Assembly (NCBI GenBank): GCA_029246385.1
Contig: JAQWNG010000028.1
Coordinates: 120,822-184,821, forward strand
Direction of reading: 5' to 3'
Length of the DNA: 64,000 nt
Source: Halioglobus sp.
Lineage (GTDB): Bacteria > Pseudomonadota > Gammaproteobacteria > Pseudomonadales > Halieaceae
Shown here: one piece after another, positions 46,424 through 59,916 of the stretch
Layout: each line of letters starts with the position of its first letter
Position numbering within the stretch: the stretch's first letter is position 1
Program-made: the position numbers and the translations under genes
Notes under the pieces: generated by a model
Told to the model about the DNA's origin: nothing
What the model saw: only the letters and a program-made list of their open reading frames with translations
The model's database searches: none

Positions 46424-48334
46424 CTAACGCATACTCATCAAAAGCTGATTCATCCTGGACACATAATCTGCCGGATCGTCTAGCTGACCACCCTCAACGA
46501 GCGTGGCCTGATCGAAGATAATATTTGCCAGGCTCTCAAAACGGTCTTCATCAGGCTCCTGATCGAGCATTTCTGCCAACGGATGCGCGGGATTAATTTC
46601 CAGTATCGGCTTACTCTCCGGCATTTCTTGGCCAGCGGCTTCCATAATGCGCCGCATCTGCGACCCCATATCAAAATCTCCTACGACGAGACAGGCTGCG
46701 GAATCGGTAAGACGAGCCGTTGCCCGCACCTCACTGACCTTAGTTTCGAGCACTTTAGACACGCGCTCTACCAACGCCTCTGATTCTTTACTGAGCGCTT
46801 CTTGAGCTTCTTTTTCCTCTTCTGAGTCTCCCGCGAGTTCTAACGCACCGCGAGCGACATCCTGGAATTGCTTTCCATCAAACTCACGCAGATGGTTCAT
46901 CAACCAGTCATCAACACGGTCCGACAACAGCAATACCTCTATGCCTTTTTTACGAAACACTTCTAAATGTGGGCTTTTCTTAGCCGTATTGAAGCTCTCT
47001 GCCACGACATAGTAGATTTTTTCCTGTTTCTCCTGCAAACGCCCGACGTAATCCTCAAGAGACTGGTCCTGTTCCTCTAGATCTGTATGCGTTGTGCTAA
47101 AGCGCAAAAGCTTAGCGATCTTCACCTGATTAGTCGTATCCTCCGCAGGCCCCTCCTTCAATACGGTACCGAATTGCTTCCAGAATGTGGCGTAATCATT
47201 GCCTTTCTTCGCCTTTGCCATTTTGCCCAGCATGTCCAAAACACGCTTGGTCAATGCATTACGCATACTTTCAACGGCTGGATCTTGTTGCAGTATTTCG
47301 CGCGAGACGTTAAGGGATAAATCATTCGAGTCTACGACGCCTTTAATAAAACGAAGATATAGCGGTAAAAACTGTTCAGCGTCATCCATAATGAAGGTGC
47401 GCTGCACGTATAATTTAAGTCCACGCGACATTTCGCGATTCCACAGATCAAAAGGGGCCTTTGCCGGAATATAGAGTAGGCTAGTGTATTCAAGCTTGCC
47501 CTCAACCTTATTGTGGCTCCAAGTTAGTGGGTCTTCATAATCGTGCGAGACATGTTTGTAAAACGCTTTGTACTCGTCACTCTTTACCTCAGTGCGTCCA
47601 CGCATCCAAAGCGCGCTCGCCTCATTGACTGCCTCGAGTTCAATATCGGTATCTACGGTATCGTCACCTTCAGCCGACGGTGCAGGTGGCTTCAGCATCA
47701 TCACCGGCACTGAGATGTGGTCTGAATATTTCTTGATCACGCTGCGTACGCGAAAATCGTCAGCGAATTCTTCGCAACCCTTTTTTAGAAATAGAGTGAT
47801 GCTGGTGCCGCGTGTTTGCCTAGCACTCGACTCGATAGAAAATTCCGCCTCGCCACACGATTCCCATAACACTCCGGCATCAGCCTCTTCACCAGCCTTG
47901 CGGGTATGCACCTTAACTCGGTCGGCAACAATAAAGCCGGAATAGAAGCCGACGCCAAACTGTCCAATTAACTGGGAATCTTTGCGTTCATCGCCGGTGA
48001 GACTCTCTAAAAATGATGCAGTACCCGACTTCGCAATGGTGCCTAGGTTTTCAATCACCTCGTCCCGATTCATGCCAATGCCGTTGTCGCTAATGGTGAT
48101 AGTGTTGGCCTTTTTATCGAGATCTATCTGTATTGCATACTCTCCCTGCCCTTCCAGCAACGCATCATCGGCGAGCGCAGCGAAACGCAGCTTATCAATA
48201 GCATCGCTAGCATTCGATATTAGCTCACGCATGAAGATTTCCTTGTTGCTATACAAGGAGTGGATCATCAGATGGAGCAATTGCTTCGCTTCAGTTTGGA
48301 AGCCAAGCGTCTCTTTTTTCACATCAGCAGTCAT
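46424..48334 (-). CDS. htpG: Molecular chaperone HtpG (Hsp90)
   Basis: 636 residues, ATG five bases after GAGG. N-terminal GHKL ATPase domain with [24 protein letters not shown] and GQFGVGFYS, then middle and C-terminal dimerisation domains. It assists folding of client proteins, mostly under heat stress. Its upstream sequence contains a strong sigma-32 promoter. Single gene, 43 bases before sixA on the same strand. Confidence 0.97.
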   Translation of the reverse strand: MTADVKKETLGFQTEAKQLLHLMIHSLYSNKEIFMRELISNASDAIDKLRFAALADDALLEGQGEYAIQIDLDKKANTITISDNGIGMNRDEVIENLGTIAKSGTASFLESLTGDERKDSQLIGQFGVGFYSGFIVADRVKVHTRKAGEEADAGVLWESCGEAEFSIESSARQTRGTSITLFLKKGCEEFADDFRVRSVIKKYSDHISVPVMMLKPPAPSAEGDDTVDTDIELEAVNEASALWMRGRTEVKSDEYKAFYKHVSHDYEDPLTWSHNKVEGKLEYTSLLYIPAKAPFDLWNREMSRGLKLYVQRTFIMDDAEQFLPLYLRFIKGVVDSNDLSLNVSREILQQDPAVESMRNALTKRVLDMLGKMAKAKKGNDYATFWKQFGTVLKEGPAEDTTNQVKIAKLLRFSTTHTDLEEQDQSLEDYVGRLQEKQEKIYYVVAESFNTAKKSPHLEVFRKKGIEVLLLSDRVDDWLMNHLREFDGKQFQDVARGALELAGDSEEEKEAQEALSKESEALVERVSKVLETKVSEVRATARLTDSAACLVVGDFDMGSQMRRIMEAAGQEMPESKPILEINPAHPLAEMLDQEPDEDRFESLANIIFDQATLVEGGQLDDPADYVSRMNQLLMSMR

Positions 48335-48388
48335 GGGAGCCTCGTTTTTAAAGTATTGATTTCACGATATATTTATACTGTGATTCGG

Positions 48389-48417
48389 ATATGGGGGTAG
48401 ATCACGTTCATTTCAAG
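48389..48417 (-). promoter_or_regulatory. Sigma-32 heat-shock promoter of htpG
   Basis: Read on the minus strand: CTTGAAA, 14-base spacer, CCCCATAT, matching the consensus of E. coli RpoH promoters at every position of both boxes. The ATG of htpG lies 54 bases downstream of the -10 box. Confidence 0.88.
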
Positions 48418-48551
48418 TGAGGCACTGCAATCAATTGCATACTACGACATTCTGCTAGACTCGGTAGGGCCGTCTTTGGATTCGCAGCGTGCAGCGCGCG
48501 CAGACACGAGGCGTGTTTGGCTATGACCTAACTTCCTAGAGCGTCTAATTT

Positions 48552-48587
48552 GAAACAACAACAGGACTGGCCTAACGACCAGCCCTG
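48552..48587 (-). terminator. Terminator of the TCA operon
   Basis: On the minus strand a 9-base stem CAGGGCTGG / CCAGTCCTG (one G-U pair; arms 48579-48587 and 48562-48570) is followed by TTGTTGTTT. It lies 27 bases after the sucD stop codon. Confidence 0.75.
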
Positions 48588-48613
48588 CACTACTTCGTCC
48601 GTCCGATCCTGAC

Positions 48614-49486
48614 TTACCAGCCGGTAATCTCAGCTAAGGCAGTACCGATTTCTGCCAAACTACGTACGGTTTTAACACCAGCATCCTCAAGGGCTGCAAA
48701 CTTCTCGTCAGCCGTGCCCTTGCCGCCCGAAATTATAGCGCCCGCATGCCCCATACGCTTGCCAGTAGGCGCGGTGACACCAGCAATGTAGGACACGACG
48801 GGTTTCGTCACATGCGCCTTGATGTAAGCTGCCGCCTCTTCTTCCGCCGAACCTCCAATTTCACCAATCATCACAATCGCTTCAGTTGCGGGGTCATTTT
48901 GAAACATTTCGAGAATATCAATAAAGTTTGACCCTGGAATCGGGTCACCACCAATACCGACGCACGTAGACTGCCCGAACCCTGCGTCCGTTGTCTGCTT
49001 GACTGCCTCATACGTCAGAGTACCCGAGCGAGACACAATACCAACCTTTCCGGGCAGGTGAATATGACCAGGCATAATACCGATTTTACATTCACCGGGT
49101 GTAATCACGCCGGGACAGTTAGGTCCGATCAAGCGTACGCCCAATTCATCGCACTTTACTTTGGCTTCAAGCATATCTAGCGTTGCAATGCCCTCGGTGA
49201 TACACACGATAAGCTTGATTCCACCGTTGGCGGCCTCAAGGATCGAGTCTTTGCAGAAAGGGGCTGGTACGTAGATCACCGATGCCTCGGCTCCCGTTAC
49301 GGCAACCGCCTCTGCCACAGTGTTAAAAACCGGCAGTCCCAAGTGTTCTTGTCCCCCTTTGCCGGGGGTCACACCTCCGACCATCTTGCTACCGTAAGCG
49401 ATCGCCTGTTCAGAGTGAAACGTTCCCTGTGAACCGGTGAAACCCTGACAAATGACTTTGGTGTTTTTATCGATAAGAATGCTCAT
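48614..49486 (-). CDS. sucD: Succinyl-CoA synthetase alpha subunit SucD
   Basis: 290 residues. CoA-binding [17 protein letters not shown] and the phosphohistidine His247 in [14 protein letters not shown]. With SucC it converts succinyl-CoA to succinate with nucleotide triphosphate formation. Last gene of the operon, overlapping sucC by four bases (ATGA). Confidence 0.97.
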   Translation of the reverse strand: MSILIDKNTKVICQGFTGSQGTFHSEQAIAYGSKMVGGVTPGKGGQEHLGLPVFNTVAEAVAVTGAEASVIYVPAPFCKDSILEAANGGIKLIVCITEGIATLDMLEAKVKCDELGVRLIGPNCPGVITPGECKIGIMPGHIHLPGKVGIVSRSGTLTYEAVKQTTDAGFGQSTCVGIGGDPIPGSNFIDILEMFQNDPATEAIVMIGEIGGSAEEEAAAYIKAHVTKPVVSYIAGVTAPTGKRMGHAGAIISGGKGTADEKFAALEDAGVKTVRSLAEIGTALAEITGW

Positions 49487-50655
49487 TGCGCTGCACCTCC
49501 GGCCGCTTTAACTGCCTGCTGAGCAGCGTCTGTGAGGCTTGTCGCAGCGATGATATTTAATCCACTGTCGGCCAGAACTTGTTGCCCTAATTCCGCATTA
49601 TTGCCCTCCAACCGCACCACAACCGGCACCTGTACGCCAATTTCTTCAACGGCACCGATGACACCCTCAGCAATTAGATCGCAGCGTACAATGCCGCCAA
49701 AAATATTAATAAGCACGGCTTTGACCTTGTCGTCAGAGAGGATGATTTTGAACGCTTCTGATACCCGTTCCTTGGTGGCACCGCCGCCGACGTCTAAAAA
49801 ATTTGCCGGGAATCCGCCATGCAAGGCAACGATATCCATCGTTCCCATAGCAAGGCCGGCGCCGTTGACCATACACCCGATATTCCCATCGAGAGCTACG
49901 TAATTCAATTCCCATTTAGCGGCATGTACTTCGCGCTCGTCTTCCTGCGTAGTATCGTGCATCTCATGCAACGCAGGTTGCCGGTAAAGCGCATTACTGT
50001 CGACGCCGATCTTGGCGTCTAGACAGTGAAGGTTACCCCCGTCGGTTATCACCAAAGGGTTAATTTCAATCAGCGCCAAGTCTTTCTCGACAAACAACTG
50101 CGCCAAACCCATAAAGATTTTCACGAACTGCTTGATCTGTTCACCGGACAGCCCCAAATTAAAAGCCAGCTCACGACCCTGATAAGGCTGAGGGCCAGTC
50201 AGCGGATCAATCGTGGTGCGCAATATCTTTTCAGGGGATTGTTCCGCAACTTTCTCAATTTCAACACCACCTTCGGTGGATGCCATAAAGACAATACGAC
50301 GCGAAGAGCGATCAACTACGGCACCAAGATACAATTCATCGGCAATATCAGTACAGGTTTCTACCAGGATTTTGCTCACTGGCTGCCCCGCTTCATCGGT
50401 CTGGTATGTGACCAGTCTTTTGCCCAACCACTGCTTGGCAAAGCCTTCGATCTCAGCTTTAGTTTTAACCAGTTTAACTCCCCCAGCCTTGCCACGCCCC
50501 CCAGCATGTACCTGCGCCTTGACAACCCACATGTCGCCGCCGATTTTATCCGCTGCCGCCATTGCTTCTTCTGGGGTGTCTACCGCATATCCCTTGGATA
50601 CTGGTAGCCCGTACTCAGCAAACAACTGCTTACCCTGATACTCGTGAAGATTCAT
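49483..50655 (-). CDS. sucC: Succinyl-CoA synthetase beta subunit SucC
   Basis: 390 residues with the ATP-grasp N-domain ([39 protein letters not shown] cited in part) and the C-terminal [16 protein letters not shown] loop. Follows lpd after a 133-base gap that could hold an internal promoter or a processing site. Confidence 0.97.
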   Translation of the reverse strand: MNLHEYQGKQLFAEYGLPVSKGYAVDTPEEAMAAADKIGGDMWVVKAQVHAGGRGKAGGVKLVKTKAEIEGFAKQWLGKRLVTYQTDEAGQPVSKILVETCTDIADELYLGAVVDRSSRRIVFMASTEGGVEIEKVAEQSPEKILRTTIDPLTGPQPYQGRELAFNLGLSGEQIKQFVKIFMGLAQLFVEKDLALIEINPLVITDGGNLHCLDAKIGVDSNALYRQPALHEMHDTTQEDEREVHAAKWELNYVALDGNIGCMVNGAGLAMGTMDIVALHGGFPANFLDVGGGATKERVSEAFKIILSDDKVKAVLINIFGGIVRCDLIAEGVIGAVEEIGVQVPVVVRLEGNNAELGQQVLADSGLNIIAATSLTDAAQQAVKAAGGAAQ

Positions 50656-50788
50656 GTTCTATCCTGTTGTCAATTTTTAACTGCTACAAGTTAAGGCTGC
50701 TCGGCACCTATGCCGCTACCAAACGAACCCGCTAAACATCCATGCGCGCCTGCCACTTTCTACGTTGTGCGCACTCGGACGAATTTTT

Positions 50789-52267
<1,479 letters not shown>

Positions 52268-52304
52268 CTATCATCGTGTGCAAAATCACCTACTTTCATA
52301 TTCT

Positions 52305-53522
52305 CTATAATTGCAGCAGAATCCGCGCGGGATCTTCAATCAGATCCTTGATCGCCACCAAAAACTGTACGGCGGTTTTGCCGTCAATGAGACGATGATC
52401 ATAAGTCAACGCCAAATACATCATAGGCAGAACCACGACCTGACCGTCGACAGCCATCGGGCGCTCTTGAATTTTGTGCATGCCCAGAATACCGGTTTGC
52501 GGAGGGTTTAGGATAGGTGTGGACAACAAAGAACCGAATACTCCGCCGTTGGTAACCGTAAACGTGCCGCCGGTCATATCCTCAATAGTCAACTTGTTAT
52601 CTTTGGCTCGCAGGCCCATGTCTCGGATCGCAGCTTCAATATCCGCGAGGCTCATAAAGTCCGCATCACGCATCACCGGCACGACAAGCCCGCCCTCAGT
52701 AGAAACCGCCACGCCAATATCCTGGTAGCCGTGGTATACGATATCGTTGCCATCAACAGACGCGTTGACGGCTGGAAATCGCTTTAGGGCTTCGCAGGCT
52801 GCTTTGACAAAAAAGCCCATAAAACCGAGGCGCGTGCCATTATGCGTTTTCTCAAATTGCTCTTTGTACTTTTTACGTAGCGCCATCACCGGCGCCATAT
52901 TTACCTCGTTAAATGTGCTAAGCATTGCCGTTTCGTGCGTGGCGTTGAGTAACCGCTCGGCTATTCTCGCGCGCATGCGGGTCATTGGCACCCGTCTCTC
53001 TATACGCTCGCCCGAAGGACTATCAGAGAGCGAATCCTTGTCGGCAGTCGCTACAGGCACCGAAGCAGGTAACGAGTCTTGCACCTTCATATACTTTAGG
53101 ATGTCTTCCTTGGTAATGCGTCCATTTTTTCCGGTACCCGATATGGCGCCGACATCGAGCTTATGCTCTTCAACCAACAACCTCGCAGCGGGTCCAAGCA
53201 GGTCCGCCGAGACTCCTTCTGATGAACTGCTAATTGTCGCAACGGCGGACACTTGAGCGGGAGGAGAGGAAAGCGCCGTTGCCTGTTTTTCATCAAGTGT
53301 GGCAAGGAGCTGTTCGCTTTCGATTGTCTGGCCTACCACAGTATGGATTTCTCTGATGACACCATTCACCGGAGCAACCACTTCCAATACGACTTTATCT
53401 GTCTCTATCTCGACTATCAGTTCATCTCGTGACACTGTGTCGCCTTCCGACTTGTGCCAGGCCGCCACTTCGCCATCAGCGATAGATTCCGGAAAGGCTG
53501 GCGCCTTTATTTCAATAGTCAT
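52305..53522 (-). CDS. sucB: Dihydrolipoyl succinyltransferase SucB (E2)
   Basis: 405 residues. One lipoyl domain with Lys43 (IETDKVVLE), a flexible Ala/Ser/Val-rich linker, the E3/E1-binding domain with [19 protein letters not shown] and GRITKEDIL, and the catalytic domain ending with [12 protein letters not shown]. Transfers the succinyl group from lipoate to CoA. Between sucA and lpd, in the pseudomonad order. Confidence 0.97.
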   Translation of the reverse strand: MTIEIKAPAFPESIADGEVAAWHKSEGDTVSRDELIVEIETDKVVLEVVAPVNGVIREIHTVVGQTIESEQLLATLDEKQATALSSPPAQVSAVATISSSSEGVSADLLGPAARLLVEEHKLDVGAISGTGKNGRITKEDILKYMKVQDSLPASVPVATADKDSLSDSPSGERIERRVPMTRMRARIAERLLNATHETAMLSTFNEVNMAPVMALRKKYKEQFEKTHNGTRLGFMGFFVKAACEALKRFPAVNASVDGNDIVYHGYQDIGVAVSTEGGLVVPVMRDADFMSLADIEAAIRDMGLRAKDNKLTIEDMTGGTFTVTNGGVFGSLLSTPILNPPQTGILGMHKIQERPMAVDGQVVVLPMMYLALTYDHRLIDGKTAVQFLVAIKDLIEDPARILLQL

Positions 53523-53552
53523 TTCATTTCCTTTAAAAAAAAACGCATGCTG

Positions 53553-56411
53553 TCAATAGCCCCAAGGCATTTCTCCCAGAGCCTCGTCAATAAACTTCTC
53601 CAGCTGTGCGACATGCAGTGCCATGTAGCCAGCAGCGGCAGCAGCGGATGAGTCGCGTCCAACATAGCGCAGATAGACATCCACTTTATGGCGCTGTATG
53701 ACTCTACGCATATGGTGCTGGCTGGCATACCAAGAACCCTGATTCATTGGCTCCTCCTGACACCAAACTGCATCCACAATATTGGGATACGAGTCCGTCA
53801 GTATCTGCAATAACTCCTCTTCTGGAAAAGGATACAGCTGCTCAAGACGCAAAATTGCAATATGGTTTAGTTCGCGCTCGCGCCTAACCGCGAGCAGATC
53901 ATAAAATACTTTACCGCTACATATGATAATACGTTGAACTTTCGACTTATCCAGGTCATCGATCTCGTCCATCACATTATAGAATTTACCCCCGGCCAAG
54001 TCTTCTATAGTGGAAATCGCCTCTTTATGCCGCAGCAGGCTTTTGGGTGACATAACCACCAGTGGCTTGCGGAGCGGACGAATGGCCTGTCGCCTCAGCA
54101 TATGAAAAACCTGCGCCGGCGTAGTTGGGGCGCAGACCTGTATATTGTGCTCTGCACATAACTGCATAAAACGTTCTAGCCTCGCAGACGAGTGCTCCGG
54201 ACCCTGCCCTTCGTATCCATGAGGCAGCAGCATTGTCAAACCGCACAAGCGAGACCACTTGTACTCACCGCTAGTAATGAATTGATCGATAACCACCTGC
54301 GCACCATTAGCGAAGTCACCAAACTGGGCTTCCCAGATAACTAACCCCTGAGGTGATGTGGTGGCGTAGCCGTATTCAAAAGCAAGCGCAGCCTCCTCGG
54401 ACAGCAGCGAATCATAAATACTGAATTTTGCCTGGTCTTCGCTAATATGCTGCAAAGGAATATAGGTACTGCCGTCGCTTTGATTGTGCAACACCGCATG
54501 GCGATGAGAGAAGGTGCCGCGCCCTACATCCTGCCCTGTCAATCTGATAGGACGCCCTTCTTGCAACAATGATGCGTAGGCAAGGTTTTCTGCAAAGCCC
54601 CAGTTAATTGACAGCGCTCCGGCAGCCATTTTACGACGGTCCTCCAATATTTTAGAGACCTGACGTTGCAGCGGAAAGCCATCCGGGGACAGATTGGTAG
54701 TGTGAGCCAGCGACTGCAAAGCTTGGATATCGATACTCGTGTCGCACTTCAACCTCCAGTCGTGACCCAGGTAAGGGGACCAATCGACAAACAAAGACGG
54801 ATTCGGCTCAGATACCAAGCTGCTAACCAGCGGAGCATCACGATCTAAAGCCTCCCTGTAACGCTCCACTAAAGCCTCGACTTCGGTCTCTGTGATCAGT
54901 CCTTCGCTGACGAGCTTCTCAGAATACAGGTGTTGCGTCGTTTTGTGCTGACTGATCACTTTGTACATCAGCGGCTGCGTTACCGAGGGTTCGTCTGCTT
55001 CATTGTGACCACGGCGGCGATAACAAATAAGGTCAATAACAACGTCCTTGTTAAACTCAGTACGATAATCAACGGCTAATTGAGTGACAAATAGCACCGC
55101 TTCTGGATCATCTGCATTGACGTGGAATATCGGCGCCTGAACCATTTTGGCGACGTCGGTGCAGTACTCTGTTGAACGGGCATCCTCTCGCTCGTGAGTG
55201 GTGAATCCAACCTGATTGTTCAGCACAACATGAATCGTACCGCCGGTTTTGTAACCTCGAGTCTGTGACATCTGGAATGTCTCCATCACCACACCCTGCC
55301 CAGCAAAAGCGGCATCACCATGCAAGACGATAGGCACCACAACATCTCCGACATTATCAAGGCGCCGCTCCTGGCGCGCGCGCACGGAGCCCTCTACAAC
55401 CGGAGATACGATTTCCAGATGAGACGGATTAAACGACAGTGCGAGGTGAACCTCTCCCCCCTCTGTCATTACGTTGGATGAGAACCCCTGATGGTACTTT
55501 ACGTCTCCAGAGCTTTCATACTGTGCCCTGCCCTCGAACTCGGCAAACAACTCAGACGGGTTTTTCCCAAAGATGTTAATCAGCACGTTAAGCCTTCCAC
55601 GGTGCGCCATCCCGATAACAATCTCTTTTGCCCGGTAAGAGCCGCAGCGTTGCACCATTTCTGACAACATAGGAATCAGACTCTCAGCGCCCTCTAGTCC
55701 GAAGCGCTTAGTACCGGGATACTTCGATGCCAAGGACTTTTCTAGCCCCTCTGCATTGATCAGGAGATTCAGCAATTGCAAGCGCACTTGTTCACCATAA
55801 TCTGGCGCTGAACGAACTGACTCCATTCTCTGCATAACCCAGTGCCGCTCAGTGGTATCGACTATATGCATGAACTCGGCACCAATCGTGTGGCAGTAGG
55901 TCTGCTCAAGTGCCTCGTAGATTTCACCCAACGTGGCATCAGCTTTGCCGATATGCAGACTGCCCGCCTGAAAAACGGTATCAAAGTCAGCAGACGACAA
56001 ATGGTGGAAACCTAGCTCGAGGTCAGCAACCTGTTCACGCTGCGCAAGCCCAAGAGGATCAAGTTTTGCTTTTTGGTGCCCGCGTTGACGATAGGCAGAA
56101 ATTAATTGCACCACACAAACCTGCTTTCGCTCATAGTCTGTGGCCTTAGAATCGTACTGCACGGTAGCTTCGGTGCGCACGCGCATTTTACTGATCTGAG
56201 CGAAACGCTCGCGAATCACGGAATGAGGAACGTCCTCAATTTGCGTAACATCTGAGGGCACCACAGGGAGTTTATCGAAGTAGTCTCTCCATTGCTCGGG
56301 CACCCCGTTAGGGTCCTTTAGGTAAGACTCGTACAAATCCTCCACATACGTGGCGTTACCGCCTGAGATATGAGAGCTCTGCCGCAAAACTTCTATCGAA
56401 CTATTTTGCAT
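53553..56411 (-). CDS. sucA: 2-oxoglutarate dehydrogenase E1 component SucA
   Basis: 952 residues from the ATG behind GGGAGGGG; a 16-codon upstream extension of the frame is not family-like. Opens QNSSIEVLRQSSHISGGNATYVE with the DPNGVPEQWRDYF segment, contains the thiamine-diphosphate fold stretches GMAHRGRLNVL and HGDAAFAGQGVVMET, and ends with EALGEMPWGY-type sequence. Decarboxylates 2-oxoglutarate. Follows sdhB by about 175 bases, which may hold an additional promoter. Confidence 0.97.
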   Translation of the reverse strand: MQNSSIEVLRQSSHISGGNATYVEDLYESYLKDPNGVPEQWRDYFDKLPVVPSDVTQIEDVPHSVIRERFAQISKMRVRTEATVQYDSKATDYERKQVCVVQLISAYRQRGHQKAKLDPLGLAQREQVADLELGFHHLSSADFDTVFQAGSLHIGKADATLGEIYEALEQTYCHTIGAEFMHIVDTTERHWVMQRMESVRSAPDYGEQVRLQLLNLLINAEGLEKSLASKYPGTKRFGLEGAESLIPMLSEMVQRCGSYRAKEIVIGMAHRGRLNVLINIFGKNPSELFAEFEGRAQYESSGDVKYHQGFSSNVMTEGGEVHLALSFNPSHLEIVSPVVEGSVRARQERRLDNVGDVVVPIVLHGDAAFAGQGVVMETFQMSQTRGYKTGGTIHVVLNNQVGFTTHEREDARSTEYCTDVAKMVQAPIFHVNADDPEAVLFVTQLAVDYRTEFNKDVVIDLICYRRRGHNEADEPSVTQPLMYKVISQHKTTQHLYSEKLVSEGLITETEVEALVERYREALDRDAPLVSSLVSEPNPSLFVDWSPYLGHDWRLKCDTSIDIQALQSLAHTTNLSPDGFPLQRQVSKILEDRRKMAAGALSINWGFAENLAYASLLQEGRPIRLTGQDVGRGTFSHRHAVLHNQSDGSTYIPLQHISEDQAKFSIYDSLLSEEAALAFEYGYATTSPQGLVIWEAQFGDFANGAQVVIDQFITSGEYKWSRLCGLTMLLPHGYEGQGPEHSSARLERFMQLCAEHNIQVCAPTTPAQVFHMLRRQAIRPLRKPLVVMSPKSLLRHKEAISTIEDLAGGKFYNVMDEIDDLDKSKVQRIIICSGKVFYDLLAVRRERELNHIAILRLEQLYPFPEEELLQILTDSYPNIVDAVWCQEEPMNQGSWYASQHHMRRVIQRHKVDVYLRYVGRDSSAAAAAGYMALHVAQLEKFIDEALGEMPWGY

Positions 56412-56587
56412 CTGGACCCCTCCCGGGGCTCGGTCGACTGGTACTACTGACCCACACACCGATGGGTTTCGAAAAACGCATGCTTTGGCCTTACAATTGG
56501 GCCTGTGGCTGGTTTCACCGGCGAGATGCCGTGCTCCTGTAGCTATAAAAACTAATTAAATCAATGCCTTAAACGACAATACTAATA

Positions 56588-57292
56588 CTATGTCGCGCGC
56601 GACAATAGCATGTTTCGTATGTGACCAATCGCCCGAGTAGGGTTGAGCCCCTTCGGACAAACGTTGACGCAACTCTGAATGCCGTGACAGCGGAACACGC
56701 TGAAAGGATCGTCCAATCTGCCTAGACGTTCGTCTGTAGCGGTGTCACGAGTGTCCGCTAAAAAGCGGTAAGCCTGCAGCAATCCAGCAGGGCCAATAAA
56801 ACGATCAGGGTTCCACCAGAATGACGGGCAAGCGGTAGAACAACAGGCGCAGAGAATACACTCGTAAAGGCCATCCAGCTTTTCACGTTCTTCAGGCGTC
56901 TGCAGGCGTTCGATAGCCGGGGCGGGCGTATTGTTCTGCAAGTATGGCTGCACCTTTTCATACTGCGCGTAAAACAAGCTCATATCGACCACCAGGTCCC
57001 GAATTACCGGTAACCCCGGTAGAGGGCGCAACACCAGCTTGTTTTTCCTGACGGCTTTCGATAATGGTGTCACGCAGGCCAATCCATTGGTGCCATTCAT
57101 GTTGACACCATCGGAGCCGCATACGCCCTCCCGACAGGAGCGCCTATAGACCACGGTGTCATCCTCGGCCTTGATCAACTCCATCACGTCCAGGACCATC
57201 ATATCCTTGCCACCCGTGTCGACTTGCACATCCTGCATGTAGGGTTCGACGTCGGTCTCTGGATTATAACGATAAATACTAACCTGTAACAT
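56588..57292 (-). CDS. sdhB: Succinate dehydrogenase iron-sulfur subunit SdhB
   Basis: 234 residues. The 2Fe-2S cluster Cys lie in RRSCREGVCGSDGVNMNG; the 4Fe-4S and 3Fe-4S clusters in CILCACCSTACPSFWWN and CHGIQSCVNVCPKGLNP. Carries electrons from SdhA to quinone. 12 bases after sdhA. Confidence 0.98.
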   Translation of the reverse strand: MLQVSIYRYNPETDVEPYMQDVQVDTGGKDMMVLDVMELIKAEDDTVVYRRSCREGVCGSDGVNMNGTNGLACVTPLSKAVRKNKLVLRPLPGLPVIRDLVVDMSLFYAQYEKVQPYLQNNTPAPAIERLQTPEEREKLDGLYECILCACCSTACPSFWWNPDRFIGPAGLLQAYRFLADTRDTATDERLGRLDDPFSVFRCHGIQSCVNVCPKGLNPTRAIGHIRNMLLSRAT

Positions 57293-57304
57293 TACTGTCG
57301 CCTC

Positions 57305-59077
57305 CTAGTAGCTGCGCACTGTCGGTTGAAATGTCGGCACCGTTTTCGGCTCAAAATTTACTCTCCGCTTGCCGACGCTTTTATCGGCAGGATAATACAT
57401 CGAATGGCACAGCCAGTTTTCGTCATCGCGCGCATCAAAGTCCTCCCTAGCATGTGCTCCGCGACTTTCTTTGCGCCCTTCAGCAGTAATCGCAGTGGCT
57501 TCTGCCACTTCCAAAAGGTTTTGCAGTTCCAGAACTTCGATTCTGGCTGTATTAAACACCAGGCTCTTGTCCGACAATCCGAGGTTTTCAATCCGCGAAC
57601 GCAGGTCAGCTAATTTGACAATACCTTCCTGCATCAAAGGTCCGTTGCGGAATACACCGAAGTAATTTTGCATCGTATTTTGCAACTCTTTACGCAGATC
57701 CCCCACTTTCTCCGCGGGCTCGGAGTTATTGAGCTTGTTCAGCCTGAACATAGCTTGTTCTATATCATTCTCCGACGCATCGCGCAGTTCAATGCCTTCG
57801 CGCAGGGCTTTCTCAATAAACAAACCTGAGGCCCTCCCAAACACGACCAGATCGAGCAAAGAATTCCCGCCAAGGCGGTTAGCCCCGTGCACAGAGACAC
57901 AGGCGGCCTCCCCACAGGCATACAAACCGGGAATAATGGCGTCCTCACCATTTTTATTAACGCTCATTGCTTGTCCATTCACGTTCGTCGGTATACCTCC
58001 CATCATGTAGTGACAGGTCGGCACAACAGGCACTGGCTCCTTTGTGGGGTCTACATGTGCAAATGTTCTAGACAGTTCACAAATACCAGGCAAGCGACTT
58101 TCTAGGACTTCTTCACCCAAATGATCCAGCTTTAGATACACGTGGTCGCCATTGGGGCCACAGCCACGCCCTTCTAATATTTCTTTCACCATCGATCGCG
58201 CCACCACGTCGCGTCCGGCCAGGTCCTTAGAGTTAGGCGCATAACGCTCCATAAAACGCTCGCCATCTTTATTAATAAGATAGCCACCTTCTCCGCGACA
58301 ACCTTCAGTTACCAGCGTACCGGCTCCCGCAATGCCGGTTGGATGGAACTGCCACATTTCAATATCCTGCACCGGAAAACCGGCGCGCAAAGCCATACCA
58401 ATACCATCGCCCGTGTTGATGTGAGCATTTGTAGTAGACGCATAAATACGGCCGGCCCCCCCAGTGGCGAGCACGGTAGCCTTCGATTTCACATAGACGG
58501 TTTCACCAGTTTCTATACAAATAGCGATGACGCCGACCACGGCACCGTCTTGATTTTTTACTAGGTCGACGGCATACCACTCATTCAGAAACACCGTCTC
58601 ATTCTTGATGTTACCTTGGTAAAGAGTGTGCAGTAGTGCGTGGCCGGTGCGATCTGCCGCCGCGCATGTCCGCGCGGCTTGACCACCCTTCCCATAGTCC
58701 TTTGACTGCCCGCCAAACGGACGCTGGTAGATGCGCCCTTCTTCAGTGCGAGAAAACGGCAGCCCCATATGCTCTAATTCATAGATCGCCTCAGGACCGA
58801 CGCTGCACATATACTCTATTGCCTCCTGGTCACCAATATAGTCAGCACCTTTGACTGTATCGTACATATGCCACCGCCAATCATCATCAGGGTCTGCTGA
58901 GGCAATAGCGCAGGTGATACCACCTTGCGCTGACACAGTGTGTGAACGCGTTGGAAAAACCTTCGAGATCACTGCCGTTTTGAATCCAGATTGGGCCATT
59001 TGAAAAGACGCGCGCATACCCGAGCCCCCACCACCAACGATTAGGCCATCAAATGAAATAGTGCGAAGAGCCGCCAT
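57305..59077 (-). CDS. sdhA: Succinate dehydrogenase flavoprotein subunit SdhA
   Basis: 590 residues from the ATG at [11 protein letters not shown], two bases after the sdhD stop. FAD loop [14 protein letters not shown], the covalent-FAD His in [10 protein letters not shown], and [23 protein letters not shown] (cited in part: [14 protein letters not shown]) with the active-site Arg. Oxidises succinate to fumarate at the inner membrane. Confidence 0.98.
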   Translation of the reverse strand: MAALRTISFDGLIVGGGGSGMRASFQMAQSGFKTAVISKVFPTRSHTVSAQGGITCAIASADPDDDWRWHMYDTVKGADYIGDQEAIEYMCSVGPEAIYELEHMGLPFSRTEEGRIYQRPFGGQSKDYGKGGQAARTCAAADRTGHALLHTLYQGNIKNETVFLNEWYAVDLVKNQDGAVVGVIAICIETGETVYVKSKATVLATGGAGRIYASTTNAHINTGDGIGMALRAGFPVQDIEMWQFHPTGIAGAGTLVTEGCRGEGGYLINKDGERFMERYAPNSKDLAGRDVVARSMVKEILEGRGCGPNGDHVYLKLDHLGEEVLESRLPGICELSRTFAHVDPTKEPVPVVPTCHYMMGGIPTNVNGQAMSVNKNGEDAIIPGLYACGEAACVSVHGANRLGGNSLLDLVVFGRASGLFIEKALREGIELRDASENDIEQAMFRLNKLNNSEPAEKVGDLRKELQNTMQNYFGVFRNGPLMQEGIVKLADLRSRIENLGLSDKSLVFNTARIEVLELQNLLEVAEATAITAEGRKESRGAHAREDFDARDDENWLCHSMYYPADKSVGKRRVNFEPKTVPTFQPTVRSY

Positions 59078-59079
59078 TT

Positions 59080-59442
59080 TTATAAACCCCACAGGATCTG
59101 GATGCCCCAGACAAGATATGTAAATATAACGAGCGCGCTTATGGCCTCGGCGAGCAGACGAACTATGCCACCAGCAGAGCCCAGCATACGTTCTGTCAGA
59201 TAATCAGTGAATACTGTCCAGAGGCCAACCCACGCATGGGCACACAAAGAAACTAATGCCAGCAAACTGAATACCCGCATCCACGTTTGGGAAAATAACG
59301 CTTTCCAAGACGCATAGTCGACGCCGGCAACCAGCGTCCAACCTAAAAAGAGAAAATAGGCTAGCAAAATAAGGGCACTCGCCCGTTGTACGAACCAATC
59401 GTAAAGTCCAGAGCGGCCCAAGCTTGTTACAGATGTTACCAT
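59080..59442 (-). CDS. sdhD: Succinate dehydrogenase membrane anchor subunit SdhD
   Basis: 120 residues from the ATG that lies inside the last codons of sdhC (7-base overlap). Three membrane helices; [17 protein letters not shown] carries the heme b His and the quinone-site Asp-Tyr. A longer open frame upstream overlaps sdhC and is not coding. Confidence 0.94.
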   Translation of the reverse strand: MVTSVTSLGRSGLYDWFVQRASALILLAYFLFLGWTLVAGVDYASWKALFSQTWMRVFSLLALVSLCAHAWVGLWTVFTDYLTERMLGSAGGIVRLLAEAISALVIFTYLVWGIQILWGL

Positions 59443-59810
59443 ATCCAAATCCCCGCAAACACGATTAGTACTGCCGCAAGGGCCCAAACAACACGGACTC
59501 CCAATATACCCGCCGCCATTGTCTCTCCAAAACCCATATCCATTACAAGATGTTTTATCCCTGCCAGCGCATGATAGATTAGGGCGGACACCACCGCCCA
59601 AATCACCAGCTTAAGCAGGGGGTGTGCTAGCGTTTCCTCCAGCGCATTAAAGCCTGCCGGGTCGGCTAGACTGCCATCCAGCGCCCACAGCATCAATGCG
59701 ATACCGGCGAACAAGAATACCCCGGTGGCGCGATGCGTTATCGAGGCCCAAGCGGTTACAGGGAGTCGCATGGATCCTATGTCTAAATTTACAGGGCGTT
59801 TATCTTTCAC
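59436..59810 (-). CDS. sdhC: Succinate dehydrogenase cytochrome b556 subunit SdhC
   Basis: 124 residues, GTG start. SMRLPVTAWASITHRATG (Ser and Arg of the quinone site) precedes three helices; HALAGIKHLVMDMG carries the heme His. First gene of the sdhCDAB-sucAB-lpd-sucCD operon, with a leader of about 100 bases. Confidence 0.95.
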   Translation of the reverse strand: MKDKRPVNLDIGSMRLPVTAWASITHRATGVFLFAGIALMLWALDGSLADPAGFNALEETLAHPLLKLVIWAVVSALIYHALAGIKHLVMDMGFGETMAAGILGVRVVWALAAVLIVFAGIWIW

Positions 59811-59831
59811 AAATCAGTTACCGTTTATGTG

Positions 59832-59846
59832 TTGCCCTTTGGGCAA
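59832..59846 (-). promoter_or_regulatory. Hairpin in the sdhC leader
   Basis: Perfect TTGCCC-TTT-GGGCAA stem-loop, 21 bases before the sdhC GTG and downstream of the promoter, so it should be in the 5' leader of the TCA-operon mRNA. Without a T-run it is not a terminator; it could affect translation or RNA-binding-protein or sRNA access. Confidence 0.5.
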
Positions 59847-59916
59847 TTGATCGGATTGACGGGAGCCAGAAACATTGGCTTGCCGCGCCTGCAGAGATAC
59901 ATTCAGCGCGCGCAGG

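Noticed and set aside
59832..59846. The leader hairpin as a terminator
   Set aside because: No T-run follows on the minus strand and it is upstream of the operon's first gene with a good promoter before it.
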